The notes beneath the pieces are model-generated. The model saw only the letters and a list, made by a program, of their open reading frames with translations. It was not told where the DNA came from and did not search any database. DNA of 64,000 nt, from NCBI GenBank assembly GCA_947302275.1, contig CAMYUW010000008.1, positions 25,999 to 89,998 of the forward strand, written 5' to 3'. Source of the DNA: an uncultured Prevotellaceae bacterium (GTDB lineage: Bacteria; Bacteroidota; Bacteroidia; Bacteroidales; Muribaculaceae). Made by a program: the position numbers and the translations under genes. Below, piece by piece: positions 6,397-16,389 of the stretch (position 1 is the first letter of the stretch; each line of letters opens with the position of its first letter).

Positions 6397-8556
6397 TTAA
6401 TTCCCACCCATAAGCAGATAGTCTAACAATGCCGTGACATCACCAATTGACAAAACGCCATTTTGGTCAAAATCGGCCGACTCAAAGTAGAAGGAATCCT
6501 GTTCTCCTCCCAACAAACAATCGATCATCAAGGTAACGTCTCCAATAGTTATCTGACCATCGCCGTTGGCATCTCCATTGACTGACATGTCAAACTCGAC
6601 AATGTGCTCAAACAGTTTCCAAGGATAAGTCGTTCGATAAGATTCAAGGCTGTTGCGAGGCACGCGCAGTGTGGCATTCACAAGACAGGAATCGCTGAAG
6701 AAAATGCCCGTGACACGAGGCGGCACATCGCGCATCGAGGTCACCGTGACAATAGAGTCGCACTTGTAGAACACACCTGACTGCATGGCTTCAACACTCC
6801 TGCCAATGGTTACATCGCGCAAAGCATAGCAATAGGCGAATGAATACTGATTGGCAAGAGCTAACGAATCAGGGATTCTTACACGCTTCAAGTTCTTGCA
6901 CGAGGAAAATGCATGGTCTCCAATTTCGACAACTGACGGCATGGACACGCTTTCGAGTTTCATACAATTGCCAAAAGCCTCTCGACCAATCACCCGTACT
7001 GATTTGGGAATGAAAAGTGTGAGGATTTGTGAACCACCTAAAAAATTGTTAGGTAACTCTTCGACACCGTCACCGATATTCAAGATTTCAATTGTAGATT
7101 TATCATATATTGTGTTCGCGCAAGCTCTTGCATTCCAGTGCAGCACTTTTAAATCAGGACAATTGTCAAAGACGTAATCACCCATCGAGGTCAGTTGGTA
7201 AGGGATGGTGAGTTCAGATATCTTAGAGTGGCGCATGAAGCCCTCGGGCAGGGACTCCACCTCATCTCCAATGGTTAACTTCTCGATAGTAAAAAAGTTG
7301 TACCCGCTATACTGATTTCCAAATGTTGCACAATTTCTTGAGTTCCAAATGAGTTCGGTTAGCGATTCGCAGCTATAGATTGCGTACTCACCCATTGAAG
7401 TGATTGAAACCGGTATAGTAATTGTCAACATATCGGGGCACCCGTAGAAAGAGTAAGAGCCGATGGTCAACACCGATTCCGGTATAGTAATCGTTTCCAA
7501 TCCATAACATTCATAGAATGAATAATTACCGATGGCTGTCACCGTGTTTGGTATTACCGTCTCACGACACCCAGCCAACAGCTTGTTGGTCGCGGTTACA
7601 ATGATAGCATTGCAATTATCACGGGAATCATATACCGGGTTTCCTTCTTCGACATGAATTGACTCCAGGTTAGAGCACCCTCTGAATGAACTCTCATCGA
7701 TACTTGTGACTCCCGCAGGAATAGTTAATGAGGAGAACGCGCGGCAGTAGGCGAACGTATCAAATCCAATGCTCGTAATGCCTCTCGGTATTGTGATGTT
7801 TGACAAATGCTGGCACGAGAAAAACACATCGTCATTGATTGCAGTGATGGAGTCGGGTATGTTGATACTTTCAAGTTCATAACATGACGAGAATGCGCCT
7901 TTTTCAATCGAAGTAACCGATTGAGGAATTGTCAAGTGTTTCAGGCTTTTGCAGGAAACAAAAGCATATTCCTTGATTGTTTTCACACCATCAGGGATGT
8001 TTACATCGGTCAAACTTGTGCAATAGTCAAACGTGTGAGTTCCTATCTCCGACAACTTTTCGGGCAGATGAACACGGGTTAATCCCGAGCAGAAATAGAA
8101 ACAGTAACTGCCCATGAGCTGTACCGAATCGGGTATGACAACTTCGGTCAGTGACCGGCAAGACCTAAATACATTGCCTCCCAACGTTGTGACACTTTCA
8201 GGAATGGATACACTGGTCAAGTTAGAGCAGTAACCAAAAGCCATATAATTCACTGATTCCACTCCTTCGCTGATAACGACACTGTTCAGATTACTGCAAT
8301 TGATGAATGCTTGGGCCCCGATTTCACGTACAAAATACGCTATCCCGTCATACTCCACAGTGGCAGGAATAACGATGTCGCCGCTGTAATCATTACTGCT
8401 TGTGTTTGTTTTGCAGGTCACCCTCACTGAAGTGTCATCTATCTTGCTATAATAAACACCGTCGACCTTGAAATCATAAGCCGAAACGGTTTGCACGACA
8501 CACAGGAAAACCAGTACAAATAACGAGAATTTGAAGTTTGAAATAAGTTGTTTCAT
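6397..8556 (-). CDS. BspA-type LRR surface protein with two-repeat dockerin-like tail
   Basis: A 719-aa secreted protein. The signal peptide (ending QTVSA) is followed by the family opening (Y.FKVDGVYYSKI...GDIVIPATVEYDG). About 20 LRR_5 repeats of roughly 23 residues follow (e.g. LTSVSIPESVTTLGGNVFRSC), then a 'VPRNSLESYRTTYPWKLFEHIVEF' capping segment. The C-terminus carries two Ca-binding dockerin-like repeats (GDANGDGQITIGDVTLMIDCLLG and ADFDQNGVLSIGDVTALLDYLL). BspA-like proteins are known as surface adhesins in oral and gut Bacteroidetes. It has its own promoter at 8655-8686 and terminator. The ligand is unknown. Confidence 0.85.
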   Translation of the reverse strand: MKQLISNFKFSLFVLVFLCVVQTVSAYDFKVDGVYYSKIDDTSVRVTCKTNTSSNDYSGDIVIPATVEYDGIAYFVREIGAQAFINCSNLNSVVISEGVESVNYMAFGYCSNLTSVSIPESVTTLGGNVFRSCRSLTEVVIPDSVQLMGSYCFYFCSGLTRVHLPEKLSEIGTHTFDYCTSLTDVNIPDGVKTIKEYAFVSCKSLKHLTIPQSVTSIEKGAFSSCYELESINIPDSITAINDDVFFSCQHLSNITIPRGITSIGFDTFAYCRAFSSLTIPAGVTSIDESSFRGCSNLESIHVEEGNPVYDSRDNCNAIIVTATNKLLAGCRETVIPNTVTAIGNYSFYECYGLETITIPESVLTIGSYSFYGCPDMLTITIPVSITSMGEYAIYSCESLTELIWNSRNCATFGNQYSGYNFFTIEKLTIGDEVESLPEGFMRHSKISELTIPYQLTSMGDYVFDNCPDLKVLHWNARACANTIYDKSTIEILNIGDGVEELPNNFLGGSQILTLFIPKSVRVIGREAFGNCMKLESVSMPSVVEIGDHAFSSCKNLKRVRIPDSLALANQYSFAYCYALRDVTIGRSVEAMQSGVFYKCDSIVTVTSMRDVPPRVTGIFFSDSCLVNATLRVPRNSLESYRTTYPWKLFEHIVEFDMSVNGDANGDGQITIGDVTLMIDCLLGGEQDSFYFESADFDQNGVLSIGDVTALLDYLLMGGN

Positions 8557-8654
8557 CGCTTGTTCAATTCTATTAATACAACATAATGAGAGTTACACAC
8601 ATATTGCCTCAACCAAAAATCATGGTCTTGCAGACAACTAATATGATACTCTTG

Positions 8655-8686
8655 CAAAATTACAGGTTTTTCTATTATTATCCAAA
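8655..8686 (-). promoter_or_regulatory. Bacteroidales promoter for the 6397-8556 LRR gene
   Basis: Minus-strand -7 box TAATTTTG (CAAAATTA at 8655-8662) with a -33 TTTG (CAAA at 8683-8686), spacing 20. The leader is about 90 nt. Confidence 0.7.
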
Positions 8687-8745
8687 TAAATAAGCCTATC
8701 AGGAAAAAAAACAGCAACAGTGGCATGTCTTTTTGAGAAAATGTT

Positions 8746-8753
8746 TAACTTTG
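8746..8753 (+). promoter_or_regulatory. Possible promoter -7 box of the acyltransferase gene
   Basis: TAACTTTG matches the -7 consensus about 70 nt before the ATG at 8822. No -33 TTG is found at the usual distance, so confidence is low. Confidence 0.4.
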
Positions 8754-8821
8754 TGGTTTAGATTGCAAGAAACAAAAACTGCGGGGCGTTGAGTCGTCTC
8801 CACTTAATTACTCAAACTACT

Positions 8822-10003
8822 ATGATAGAGAACGAGAACATACCCATTCCAATTGAGTATCAGGACATTTGTCCGATTCCTGATAAGGACTTCCAGACGG
8901 CGATGACTATTCTGGTTCAGGAGCCCGGTTTCCAGAAGATTGTGGCGATGGCGCTACCTAACTACAAGTATTCAGAACTCAAGCATGTGTTGCTGGGCAT
9001 TAACTCCAAGCATGAGTTCCAGGTGAAGGTGATGAAACCCTTTATCGAGGGACTGATGGCCAAGACGGGCACAACGCTCACTACCAGCGGCAATGAGAAC
9101 CTGGACAAGGAGGTGCCTTACACCTTTGTCACCAACCACCGTGACATCGTCCTCGACTCGGCCCAATTGAGCTACCTGCTTATCAAGGGTGGACGTGATG
9201 CCTGCGAGATTGCTATCGGCAACAACCTGCTTATCTATGACTGGATTACTAAGCTGGTGCGCATGAACAAGAGCTTTATCGTGAAGCGCAACCTGGGCCG
9301 CATCCAGACACTGACTGCCGCTGTGCAGCTGTCGGGCTATATGCACTTTGCCGTTGAGCAGAAGCGTGCTTCTCTGTGGATCGCCCAGCGTGAGGGCCGT
9401 TGCAAGGATAGCAATGACCGCACCCAGGAGAGTCTGATCAAGATGCTCGCCTATGGCAACCGCGATAAGTCCTTCATCGAGAGTCTCAAGGAACTGAATA
9501 TCGCTCCCATCTCCATCAGCTATGAGTATGACCCCAACGATTACCTCAAGGCTAAGGAGTTCCTGTGCAAGAGCAAGAATCCCAACTGGCGCAAGGCGCC
9601 CGAGGATGACCTCATCAGCATGAAGACAGGAATCATCGGCCATAAGGGTGAGGTGCACTACGCCTTCACGCCCTGCATCAACGAGGAACTCGACAAAATT
9701 CCCGAGGGTCTCGACAAGTTCCTGGAGGTGGACCGCGTCTGCGCCATCATCGACCACGCTATCCATCAGAACTACAAGATTTTCAAGAACAACTACATCG
9801 CCCACGACATTCTGTTCGACGACAAGCACTTTGCCGACAAATACACCCAGGAGGAGCGCGAGGCGTTTGAGCAATACCTCTCAAGCCAGATCGATAAGAC
9901 CGAGGGCATCAAGTTGAGCGAAGCCGACCGCTTCTACATGTACAACAAGATGTTGCAGATGTACAGCAATCCGCTGAGCAACTATCTTGAGGCAACCAAG
10001 TAA
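8822..10003 (+). CDS. PlsC-like 1-acyl-glycerol-3-phosphate acyltransferase family protein
   Basis: A 393-aa protein starting at ATG MIENENIPIPIEYQDICPIP. The acyltransferase block I appears as TNHRDIVLDSAQL (residues 104-116). Here His106 and Asp112 are separated by five residues rather than the usual four of HX4D, which may alter catalysis or mark a subfamily. A block-III-like segment is LWIAQREGRCKDSNDRTQESL. The protein is longer than plain PlsC enzymes (about 240 aa), with extra N- and C-terminal regions. Likely role: membrane phospholipid synthesis at the inner face. An in-frame TTG at 8789 would add 11 residues but is less likely. Confidence 0.75.
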   Translation: MIENENIPIPIEYQDICPIPDKDFQTAMTILVQEPGFQKIVAMALPNYKYSELKHVLLGINSKHEFQVKVMKPFIEGLMAKTGTTLTTSGNENLDKEVPYTFVTNHRDIVLDSAQLSYLLIKGGRDACEIAIGNNLLIYDWITKLVRMNKSFIVKRNLGRIQTLTAAVQLSGYMHFAVEQKRASLWIAQREGRCKDSNDRTQESLIKMLAYGNRDKSFIESLKELNIAPISISYEYDPNDYLKAKEFLCKSKNPNWRKAPEDDLISMKTGIIGHKGEVHYAFTPCINEELDKIPEGLDKFLEVDRVCAIIDHAIHQNYKIFKNNYIAHDILFDDKHFADKYTQEEREAFEQYLSSQIDKTEGIKLSEADRFYMYNKMLQMYSNPLSNYLEATK

Positions 10004-10009
10004 TTTTAA

Positions 10010-10102
10010 TTAGGCTTTAGGTTATAGGTTTTAGGCTTTAGGGACATCCGCGCTCTATCGCCAGCGACCTAACACCTAAAGCCTAATGCCTAACACCTAA
10101 AG
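10010..10102. repeat. Inverted array of TTAGGC/TTTAGG motifs
   Basis: The left arm (10010-10042) repeats TTAGGCTTTAGG-type motifs; the right arm (10067-10102) carries the complement CCTAACACCTAAAGCC. Together they can form an imperfect 30-bp hairpin between two plus-strand genes. A single GGCTTTAGG also follows cinA at about 35574. Confidence 0.6.
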
Positions 10103-10106
10103 ACTG

Positions 10107-11282
10107 ATGAAGATTCACTGGCTAGGATTAATCGTTGTGGCGGTGCTATGCATCGCCATGGACGTTTTTATCTGCAAGTGGCTGCGTCGCAGCGGCTACC
10201 GTTGGCTGGCGTGGGTCAACGGCGCACTCGCAGTGCTCACTGCCGGGCTTGCCACCGCTGTAGCCGTCATGCCCTTGGGTGATGCCGCCACACCCAATAG
10301 CACCTTTGTCACGGGCCAATACATGCTTTATACCTTCTTTACCCTCGTGGCACCAAAGGTATTGGGTCTGGCAATCTATGGTCTCGGACGACTCATCAGG
10401 CAGCGGTGGATGACCGTGTGTGCCTTCGTCGTGGCGGCGCTGGTGTTCGGTGTGATGTGGTGGGGAGCGATTGTCACGCCCGGTAAGATCGAGGTGAAAG
10501 AAGTGGAGATGGAATTTGGCCGTCTGCCCGACTCCTTCGACGGCTACCGCATTGTCCAGTGGAGTGACGCCCACTTGGGTACCTACAACGGCCGCACTGC
10601 CATTGTCGAGCGGCAAATCAACACAATCAATGCCCTGCATCCTGACATGATCTGTTTTACAGGCGACCTGGTGAGCCGAGTCACTGCCGAGGCGGAGCCT
10701 TACCGCGAAATCCTTTCCCGGCTTCATGCCCCTGATGGCGTTTACTCTGTGCTTGGCAACCACGATTATGACGACTATGTAAACTGGGATGCTGAGAAGG
10801 TGAAACTGGCAGACCGCAAGGCTTTATGCGACCTGCAGACTGCCGCAGGCTGGAAATTGCTCAATAACGACCATGTCGTCATCAAGCGCGGAGATGACCA
10901 GATTGTGCTCATTGGCACCGAGAACTACGGCGACCACATCGGCGACAAGCGCGGCAATATCACCAGTGCCTACAGTGGTCCCCGTGACAGCAATTTCAAG
11001 ATAGAGTTGCAGCACAATCCTTATGCTTGGCGTGCCAATACTTTGCCCAACAGCAACGTTGATTTGATGCTGGCGGGCCACACCCATGCCTTCCAGCTGA
11101 TGCTGCAACTGGGTGATTGGCGCTGGTCACCAGCCAGCTTCCGTTATAAGGAGTGGGGCGGGGAATACCGCGAGGGCGACCAACGCTTGTATGTCAACAT
11201 CGGCACGGGTATGGTGGGGCCTCCCATGCGCATCGGCGCTACACCTGAGATTACCCTGATTACCCTGCGTAATAGTCGCTAG
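10107..11282 (+). CDS. Membrane-anchored metallophosphoesterase
   Basis: A 391-aa protein. Hydrophobic segments at about residues 3-22, 32-53, 70-90 and 104-124 anchor it, and a calcineurin-like phosphoesterase domain follows. Metal-binding motifs in order: WSDAHLG (about residue 152), GDLV (about 190), GNHDYDDY (about 216) and GHTHAFQ (about 323). This is the YkuE/YaeI-type layout, whose known members act on lipids or envelope substrates at the membrane; the substrate here is unknown. It lies in the same direction as the acyltransferase but is separated by the inverted repeat at 10010-10102. Confidence 0.85.
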   Translation: MKIHWLGLIVVAVLCIAMDVFICKWLRRSGYRWLAWVNGALAVLTAGLATAVAVMPLGDAATPNSTFVTGQYMLYTFFTLVAPKVLGLAIYGLGRLIRQRWMTVCAFVVAALVFGVMWWGAIVTPGKIEVKEVEMEFGRLPDSFDGYRIVQWSDAHLGTYNGRTAIVERQINTINALHPDMICFTGDLVSRVTAEAEPYREILSRLHAPDGVYSVLGNHDYDDYVNWDAEKVKLADRKALCDLQTAAGWKLLNNDHVVIKRGDDQIVLIGTENYGDHIGDKRGNITSAYSGPRDSNFKIELQHNPYAWRANTLPNSNVDLMLAGHTHAFQLMLQLGDWRWSPASFRYKEWGGEYREGDQRLYVNIGTGMVGPPMRIGATPEITLITLRNSR

Positions 11283-11316
11283 TCATTAGTTTATTGAGAA
11301 GGTAAAATATTAGTAT

Positions 11317-11338
11317 AATTCGTGTAATTCGTAGTTTA
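11317..11338. repeat. Short inverted-repeat arm upstream of tex
   Basis: AATTCGTGTAATTCGTAG followed by TTTA. Its reverse complement recurs with about three mismatches at 13485-13506 just after tex, so the two arms bracket the gene. Confidence 0.55.
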
Positions 11339-11341
11339 TAC

Positions 11342-13480
<2,139 letters not shown>

Positions 13481-13484
13481 AGTT

Positions 13485-13506
13485 GAACTACGAATTTCAC
13501 GAATTT
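13485..13506. repeat. Short inverted-repeat arm downstream of tex
   Basis: GAACTACGAATTTCACGAA followed by TTT: reverse complement, with a few changes, of the arm at 11317-11338. Confidence 0.55.
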
Positions 13507-13565
13507 AACAAAAAACAATTCTCTTTTGTTTGTCAGCTGATATATTAAGAAATCGGCCGTTTTCT

Positions 13566-13597
13566 TTTGGTAATTTGGGGATTTATTTCTAATTTTG
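13566..13597 (+). promoter_or_regulatory. Promoter of the AAA/DUF4143 ATPase gene
   Basis: -33 TTTG (13566-13569) and -7 TAATTTTG (13590-13597), spacing 20. Transcription would start near 13604, at the edge of the first operator-like repeat. Confidence 0.75.
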
Positions 13598-13601
13598 CAT
13601 T

Positions 13602-13661
13602 GAAAATGCGGAGTTGTACTCCCGATTTTATAAGAAAATGCGGAGTTGTACTCCCGATTTT
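13602..13661 (+). repeat. Tandem operator-like direct repeat at the ATPase transcription start
   Basis: Two copies of a 28-bp unit at 13602-13629 and 13634-13661, period 32 bp, starting GAAAATGCGGAGTTGTACTC. Each contains a perfect 5-bp dyad GGAGT-TGT-ACTCC (13610-13622 and 13642-13654). Placement between the -7 box and the ATG at 13674 suggests a repressor or RNA-level control site. Confidence 0.75.
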
Positions 13662-13673
13662 CAATATTTTTTG

Positions 13674-14843
13674 ATGATTATGATACAGCGATTTTTCAAA
13701 ATTGAAGATGTCAGATATGGCAGTGTGTTCTTGTTTGGAGCACGTCAAACGGGGAAAACGACTTTGTTGTTGTCGCTTTTTCCTGACAGTCGATTTTATG
13801 ACATGCTGGAGAATGACACCTATGAGCGGTTGAGGCGCAATCCGTCGCTGCTGAGACAAGAATTGCAGGATTGTGAGCCAGGAGAAATCGTAATTATCGA
13901 CGAGATTCAGTTAATACCTGAATTACTCAATGAGGTGCATTGGCTCATCACCCGTAAGGATATTCATTTCATCCTCAGCGGATCTAGTGCTCGTAAGCTG
14001 AAGCGTAAGGGTGTAAACACGCTTGGCGGGCGTGCTGTAAGGAATGTACTTTATCCTCTGGTCAGTGCCGAAATACCCGATTTTGATCTGATACGGGCAG
14101 TGAATCGTGGCATGTTGCCGACCCATTATCTGGCACCCGATGACCGTCAACTCCAGAAGCGGTTACAGGCCTATATCTCGGTGTATTTGAAGGAGGAGAT
14201 TGCTGCCGAGGCGCTGGTGCGTCGATTGCCGTCATTCACGCGGTTTATGGAGGTAGCAGCACTTACCAATGGCGAAATGGTGAATTACAGGAATGTGGCA
14301 CAAGATTGCGGAGTTGATGCCAAGACGGTTAAGGAGTATTTCAATATCCTGGAGCAGACACTCGTTGGTTACATTGTGCCAGCATTCAGCCGAAGCGTAA
14401 AACGAAGGATTAACCAGTCTCCACGTTTTTACTATTTTGATGTGGCTTTGCCCAATTATCTGCTACACTGCAACAATATGTTGCCAGGAAGCGATGACTT
14501 TGGTCACGCCTTTGAACATTTATTGATGCAGGAAATCATTGCCTATTTGGGATATCACGATATCGAAAATGCTTTGTCTTATTGGCATACCTACACGGGA
14601 TATGAGGTGGATGCTGTTTTGGGTGATGCCCAAGTCGCTATTGAGTTCAAATCTAGCCAAGAGGTACAATCCAAGCATTTGCGAGGCCTTAAGGCCTTTA
14701 AAGAAGAACATCCAATGGCCCGCCTGATTATCGTCTCACTTGACGTGCAGCCTCGCACCTTCCACGATGTGGAGGTGATGCCTGCCTGCTATTTTCTCCA
14801 ACAACTATGGCAAGGCAAGATTTTCAATGAAATCCCCCAATGA
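13674..14843 (+). CDS. AAA-family ATPase with DUF4143 domain
   Basis: A 389-aa protein with an AAA_14-type N-terminal domain: Walker A FGARQTGKTTLL (residues 21-32), Walker B EIVIIDEIQLIPELL and the sensor-like FILSGSSARKLKRKG. The C-terminal DUF4143 domain has a nuclease-like VDAVLGDAQVAIEFKSS, i.e. a D...ExK pattern of PD-(D/E)XK type. This is a widespread, often multi-copy, laterally mobile family in gut Bacteroidales with no settled function. Start chosen at 13674 because the promoter and tandem repeats lie directly upstream; 13680 is also possible. Standing alone, it may regulate itself through the repeats (inference). Confidence 0.85.
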   Translation: MIMIQRFFKIEDVRYGSVFLFGARQTGKTTLLLSLFPDSRFYDMLENDTYERLRRNPSLLRQELQDCEPGEIVIIDEIQLIPELLNEVHWLITRKDIHFILSGSSARKLKRKGVNTLGGRAVRNVLYPLVSAEIPDFDLIRAVNRGMLPTHYLAPDDRQLQKRLQAYISVYLKEEIAAEALVRRLPSFTRFMEVAALTNGEMVNYRNVAQDCGVDAKTVKEYFNILEQTLVGYIVPAFSRSVKRRINQSPRFYYFDVALPNYLLHCNNMLPGSDDFGHAFEHLLMQEIIAYLGYHDIENALSYWHTYTGYEVDAVLGDAQVAIEFKSSQEVQSKHLRGLKAFKEEHPMARLIIVSLDVQPRTFHDVEVMPACYFLQQLWQGKIFNEIPQ

Positions 14844-14952
14844 TATCACTGTTTTCTGTATATAACCGGATTATACTCTAATAGAATGCACCAACTTGTG
14901 AGTTTTCTCCAATCTTGTAGGTAATTGAAAAATCAATAAATACGATAATATA

Positions 14953-15252
14953 ATGGATAAGAAGAAACGTGAGAAAGTGGAAGTGAGCATGGGTATGAAG
15001 GTGTGCCGTGTGATTGGCGTCTTGCTGTTGACGGCTGCCGTTGGTTACTTTGTGTGGCTTGGCGACTTTGACAGCAAGGGTATTGTGGGCTATGTGGATG
15101 ACTGCTTTGTTTTCATGGCTGCTTACATGTTTACACGCGGAAGTTTCCAGCGCCCGGAGCGCCGTTACATCCGTCGCCAGCTCTACATGCTCTCGTCATT
15201 GTTTGCCCTGCTGGCTCTCTGCTGGATTATCATGCTTGCTCTGGTCAAGTGA
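14953..15252 (+). CDS. Small membrane protein, unknown function
   Basis: A 99-aa protein with a basic N-terminus (MDKKKREKVEVSMGMK), hydrophobic segments near residues 16-36, 45-60 and 77-98, and a basic loop (RPERRYIRRQ) between the second and third. No family is recognised. It ends 21 bp before the convergent lipoprotein gene at 15274. Confidence 0.55.
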   Translation: MDKKKREKVEVSMGMKVCRVIGVLLLTAAVGYFVWLGDFDSKGIVGYVDDCFVFMAAYMFTRGSFQRPERRYIRRQLYMLSSLFALLALCWIIMLALVK

Positions 15253-15273
15253 GTTGCCAGAGGCTGCCTACAG

Positions 15274-15711
15274 TTATTCGGTGGGTGGTGCCGGTGGATT
15301 GATGTCGTAGACGTAGTAGGCTAGGGGCTCACTATGCTTGACGATATCCCCGACTTTGGTGGCTTTTTTCACCGTGAAAATACAGGTGAGATGATCTGGC
15401 AGACCCTCATACATCTCCTTGTAGGTCTGGAATTCATGGTTACAGGCTTCCAAGACTGCTGCGTCGTTGCCCGATTTGGTTGGCGTGGGATATACTTTGC
15501 GGATGGCATCCATCATGCGGGTCTTGGGGTCGTAAAACTGGTTGACGTGGAGGGTGGAACCGTCAACAAGGAATTCTGCCTCAACGCTCACATAGTAGTC
15601 GATGACTGAGTCTTTGGGCTCATCATCGCCACAAGAAGTGAACGCGAGTGCAGCGCTAATGAAAAGGAGCGAGATCATCAGCACTCGCCATGGTTTGAAC
15701 AGTTGTTTCAT
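15274..15711 (-). CDS. Hypothetical lipoprotein
   Basis: A 145-aa protein with a lipoprotein signal peptide: basic N-terminus, hydrophobic core ISLLFISAALA and lipobox FTSC. The acidic GDDEPKDS after the Cys resembles the export signal known for Bacteroidetes surface lipoproteins. The mature domain looks beta-rich (YYVSVEAEFLVDGSTLHVNQFY) and ends in a Pro-rich INPPAPPTE. Family not recognised. It is in line with the dockerin-only gene at 15843-16193, which has its own terminator in between, so the two may not share a transcript. Confidence 0.65.
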   Translation of the reverse strand: MKQLFKPWRVLMISLLFISAALAFTSCGDDEPKDSVIDYYVSVEAEFLVDGSTLHVNQFYDPKTRMMDAIRKVYPTPTKSGNDAAVLEACNHEFQTYKEMYEGLPDHLTCIFTVKKATKVGDIVKHSEPLAYYVYDINPPAPPTE

Positions 15712-15753
15712 GAGAGGGTGTTTTTAATTGGATGATAGATGGCCATTAACCAT

Positions 15754-15796
15754 ACATTCACTTGGCGATGTCCATGAGGCGCCGCCAAGTGAATGT
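15754..15796 (-). terminator. Hairpin after the dockerin-only gene
   Basis: 14-bp perfect inverted repeat ACATTCACTTGGCG / CGCCAAGTGAATGT, 15-nt loop, just after the stop of 15843-16193. The T-run is weak. Confidence 0.6.
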
Positions 15797-15842
15797 GATG
15801 ATGAAAACTGTGGCATCACTGATTGTGACAAGCGGTGCCAGA

Positions 15843-16193
15843 TTACTTTTTCTCCAACTTCAGGTTGTGCTCGATGGCTTCATTCACATCGTGAATGTTG
15901 GGCTCGCCGGTTTGGCTCTTCAGCACTTCGTCAATCATGGCGTTAACATCAATCTCGCTGGCGGGAGCACGATTGCCTTGATTGGCAGCCAATTTCTGAT
16001 CGATGAGCGCGGTTACATCGCCAATGGAGATTACACCGTCATGATTGGCATCCATATCGGTAGCCATGGCCCTAGTGGGCTGCTCGCCAGTAAGCAACAC
16101 GTTGATGCACCTGTCAATAAGACTATTGTCTTCGGCGCTGGCGGTAAGTCCTATAGCTACAACACAAAACAGGAGTGTAAAAATCTTCTTCAT
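15843..16193 (-). CDS. Small secreted dockerin-like repeat protein
   Basis: A 116-aa protein with a signal peptide (MKKIFTLLFCVVAIGLTASA). What follows is almost only dockerin-like material. One complete Ca-binding repeat, DMDANHDGVISIGDVTALID, is flanked by degenerate helix repeats (SLIDRCINVLLTG, DVNAMIDEVLKS, DVNEAIEHNL). There is no LRR, catalytic or anchor domain. It could be an adaptor or competitor that occupies dockerin-binding sites (inference). It is transcribed from its own promoter, divergent from the LRR gene at 16390. Confidence 0.7.
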   Translation of the reverse strand: MKKIFTLLFCVVAIGLTASAEDNSLIDRCINVLLTGEQPTRAMATDMDANHDGVISIGDVTALIDQKLAANQGNRAPASEIDVNAMIDEVLKSQTGEPNIHDVNEAIEHNLKLEKK

Positions 16194-16235
16194 AGTGCTA
16201 TCCTTTCTTTTAGTTTTGTTTCATTATTGTTGATG

Positions 16236-16266
16236 CAAAGGTAATGCAACCAATCGACATTCGCAA
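16236..16266 (-). promoter_or_regulatory. Promoter of the dockerin-only gene
   Basis: Minus-strand TACCTTTG (16236-16243 as CAAAGGTA) and -33 TTG (CAA at 16264-16266), spacing 20. It is back-to-back with the promoter at 16284-16314. Confidence 0.75.
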
Positions 16267-16283
16267 GATTTATCGCCGATTTG

Positions 16284-16314
16284 TTGCAGAATATATTTAG
16301 AAATCTTACATTTG
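16284..16314 (+). promoter_or_regulatory. Promoter of the 16390 LRR gene
   Basis: -33 TTG (16284-16286) and -7 TACATTTG (16307-16314), spacing 20, giving a leader of about 70 nt. Confidence 0.75.
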
Positions 16315-16389
16315 TACGTTTCATTAATCCATCAACTTCTAAAAGGGACGATTACACAATAACTGAATATTAACCTAATAAGTGAGATT

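Noticed and set aside
8972..9874. 300-aa minus-strand ORF opposite the acyltransferase
   Set aside because: Lies entirely antisense to a well-supported gene and has a repetitive hydrophobic composition typical of a codon-shadow ORF.
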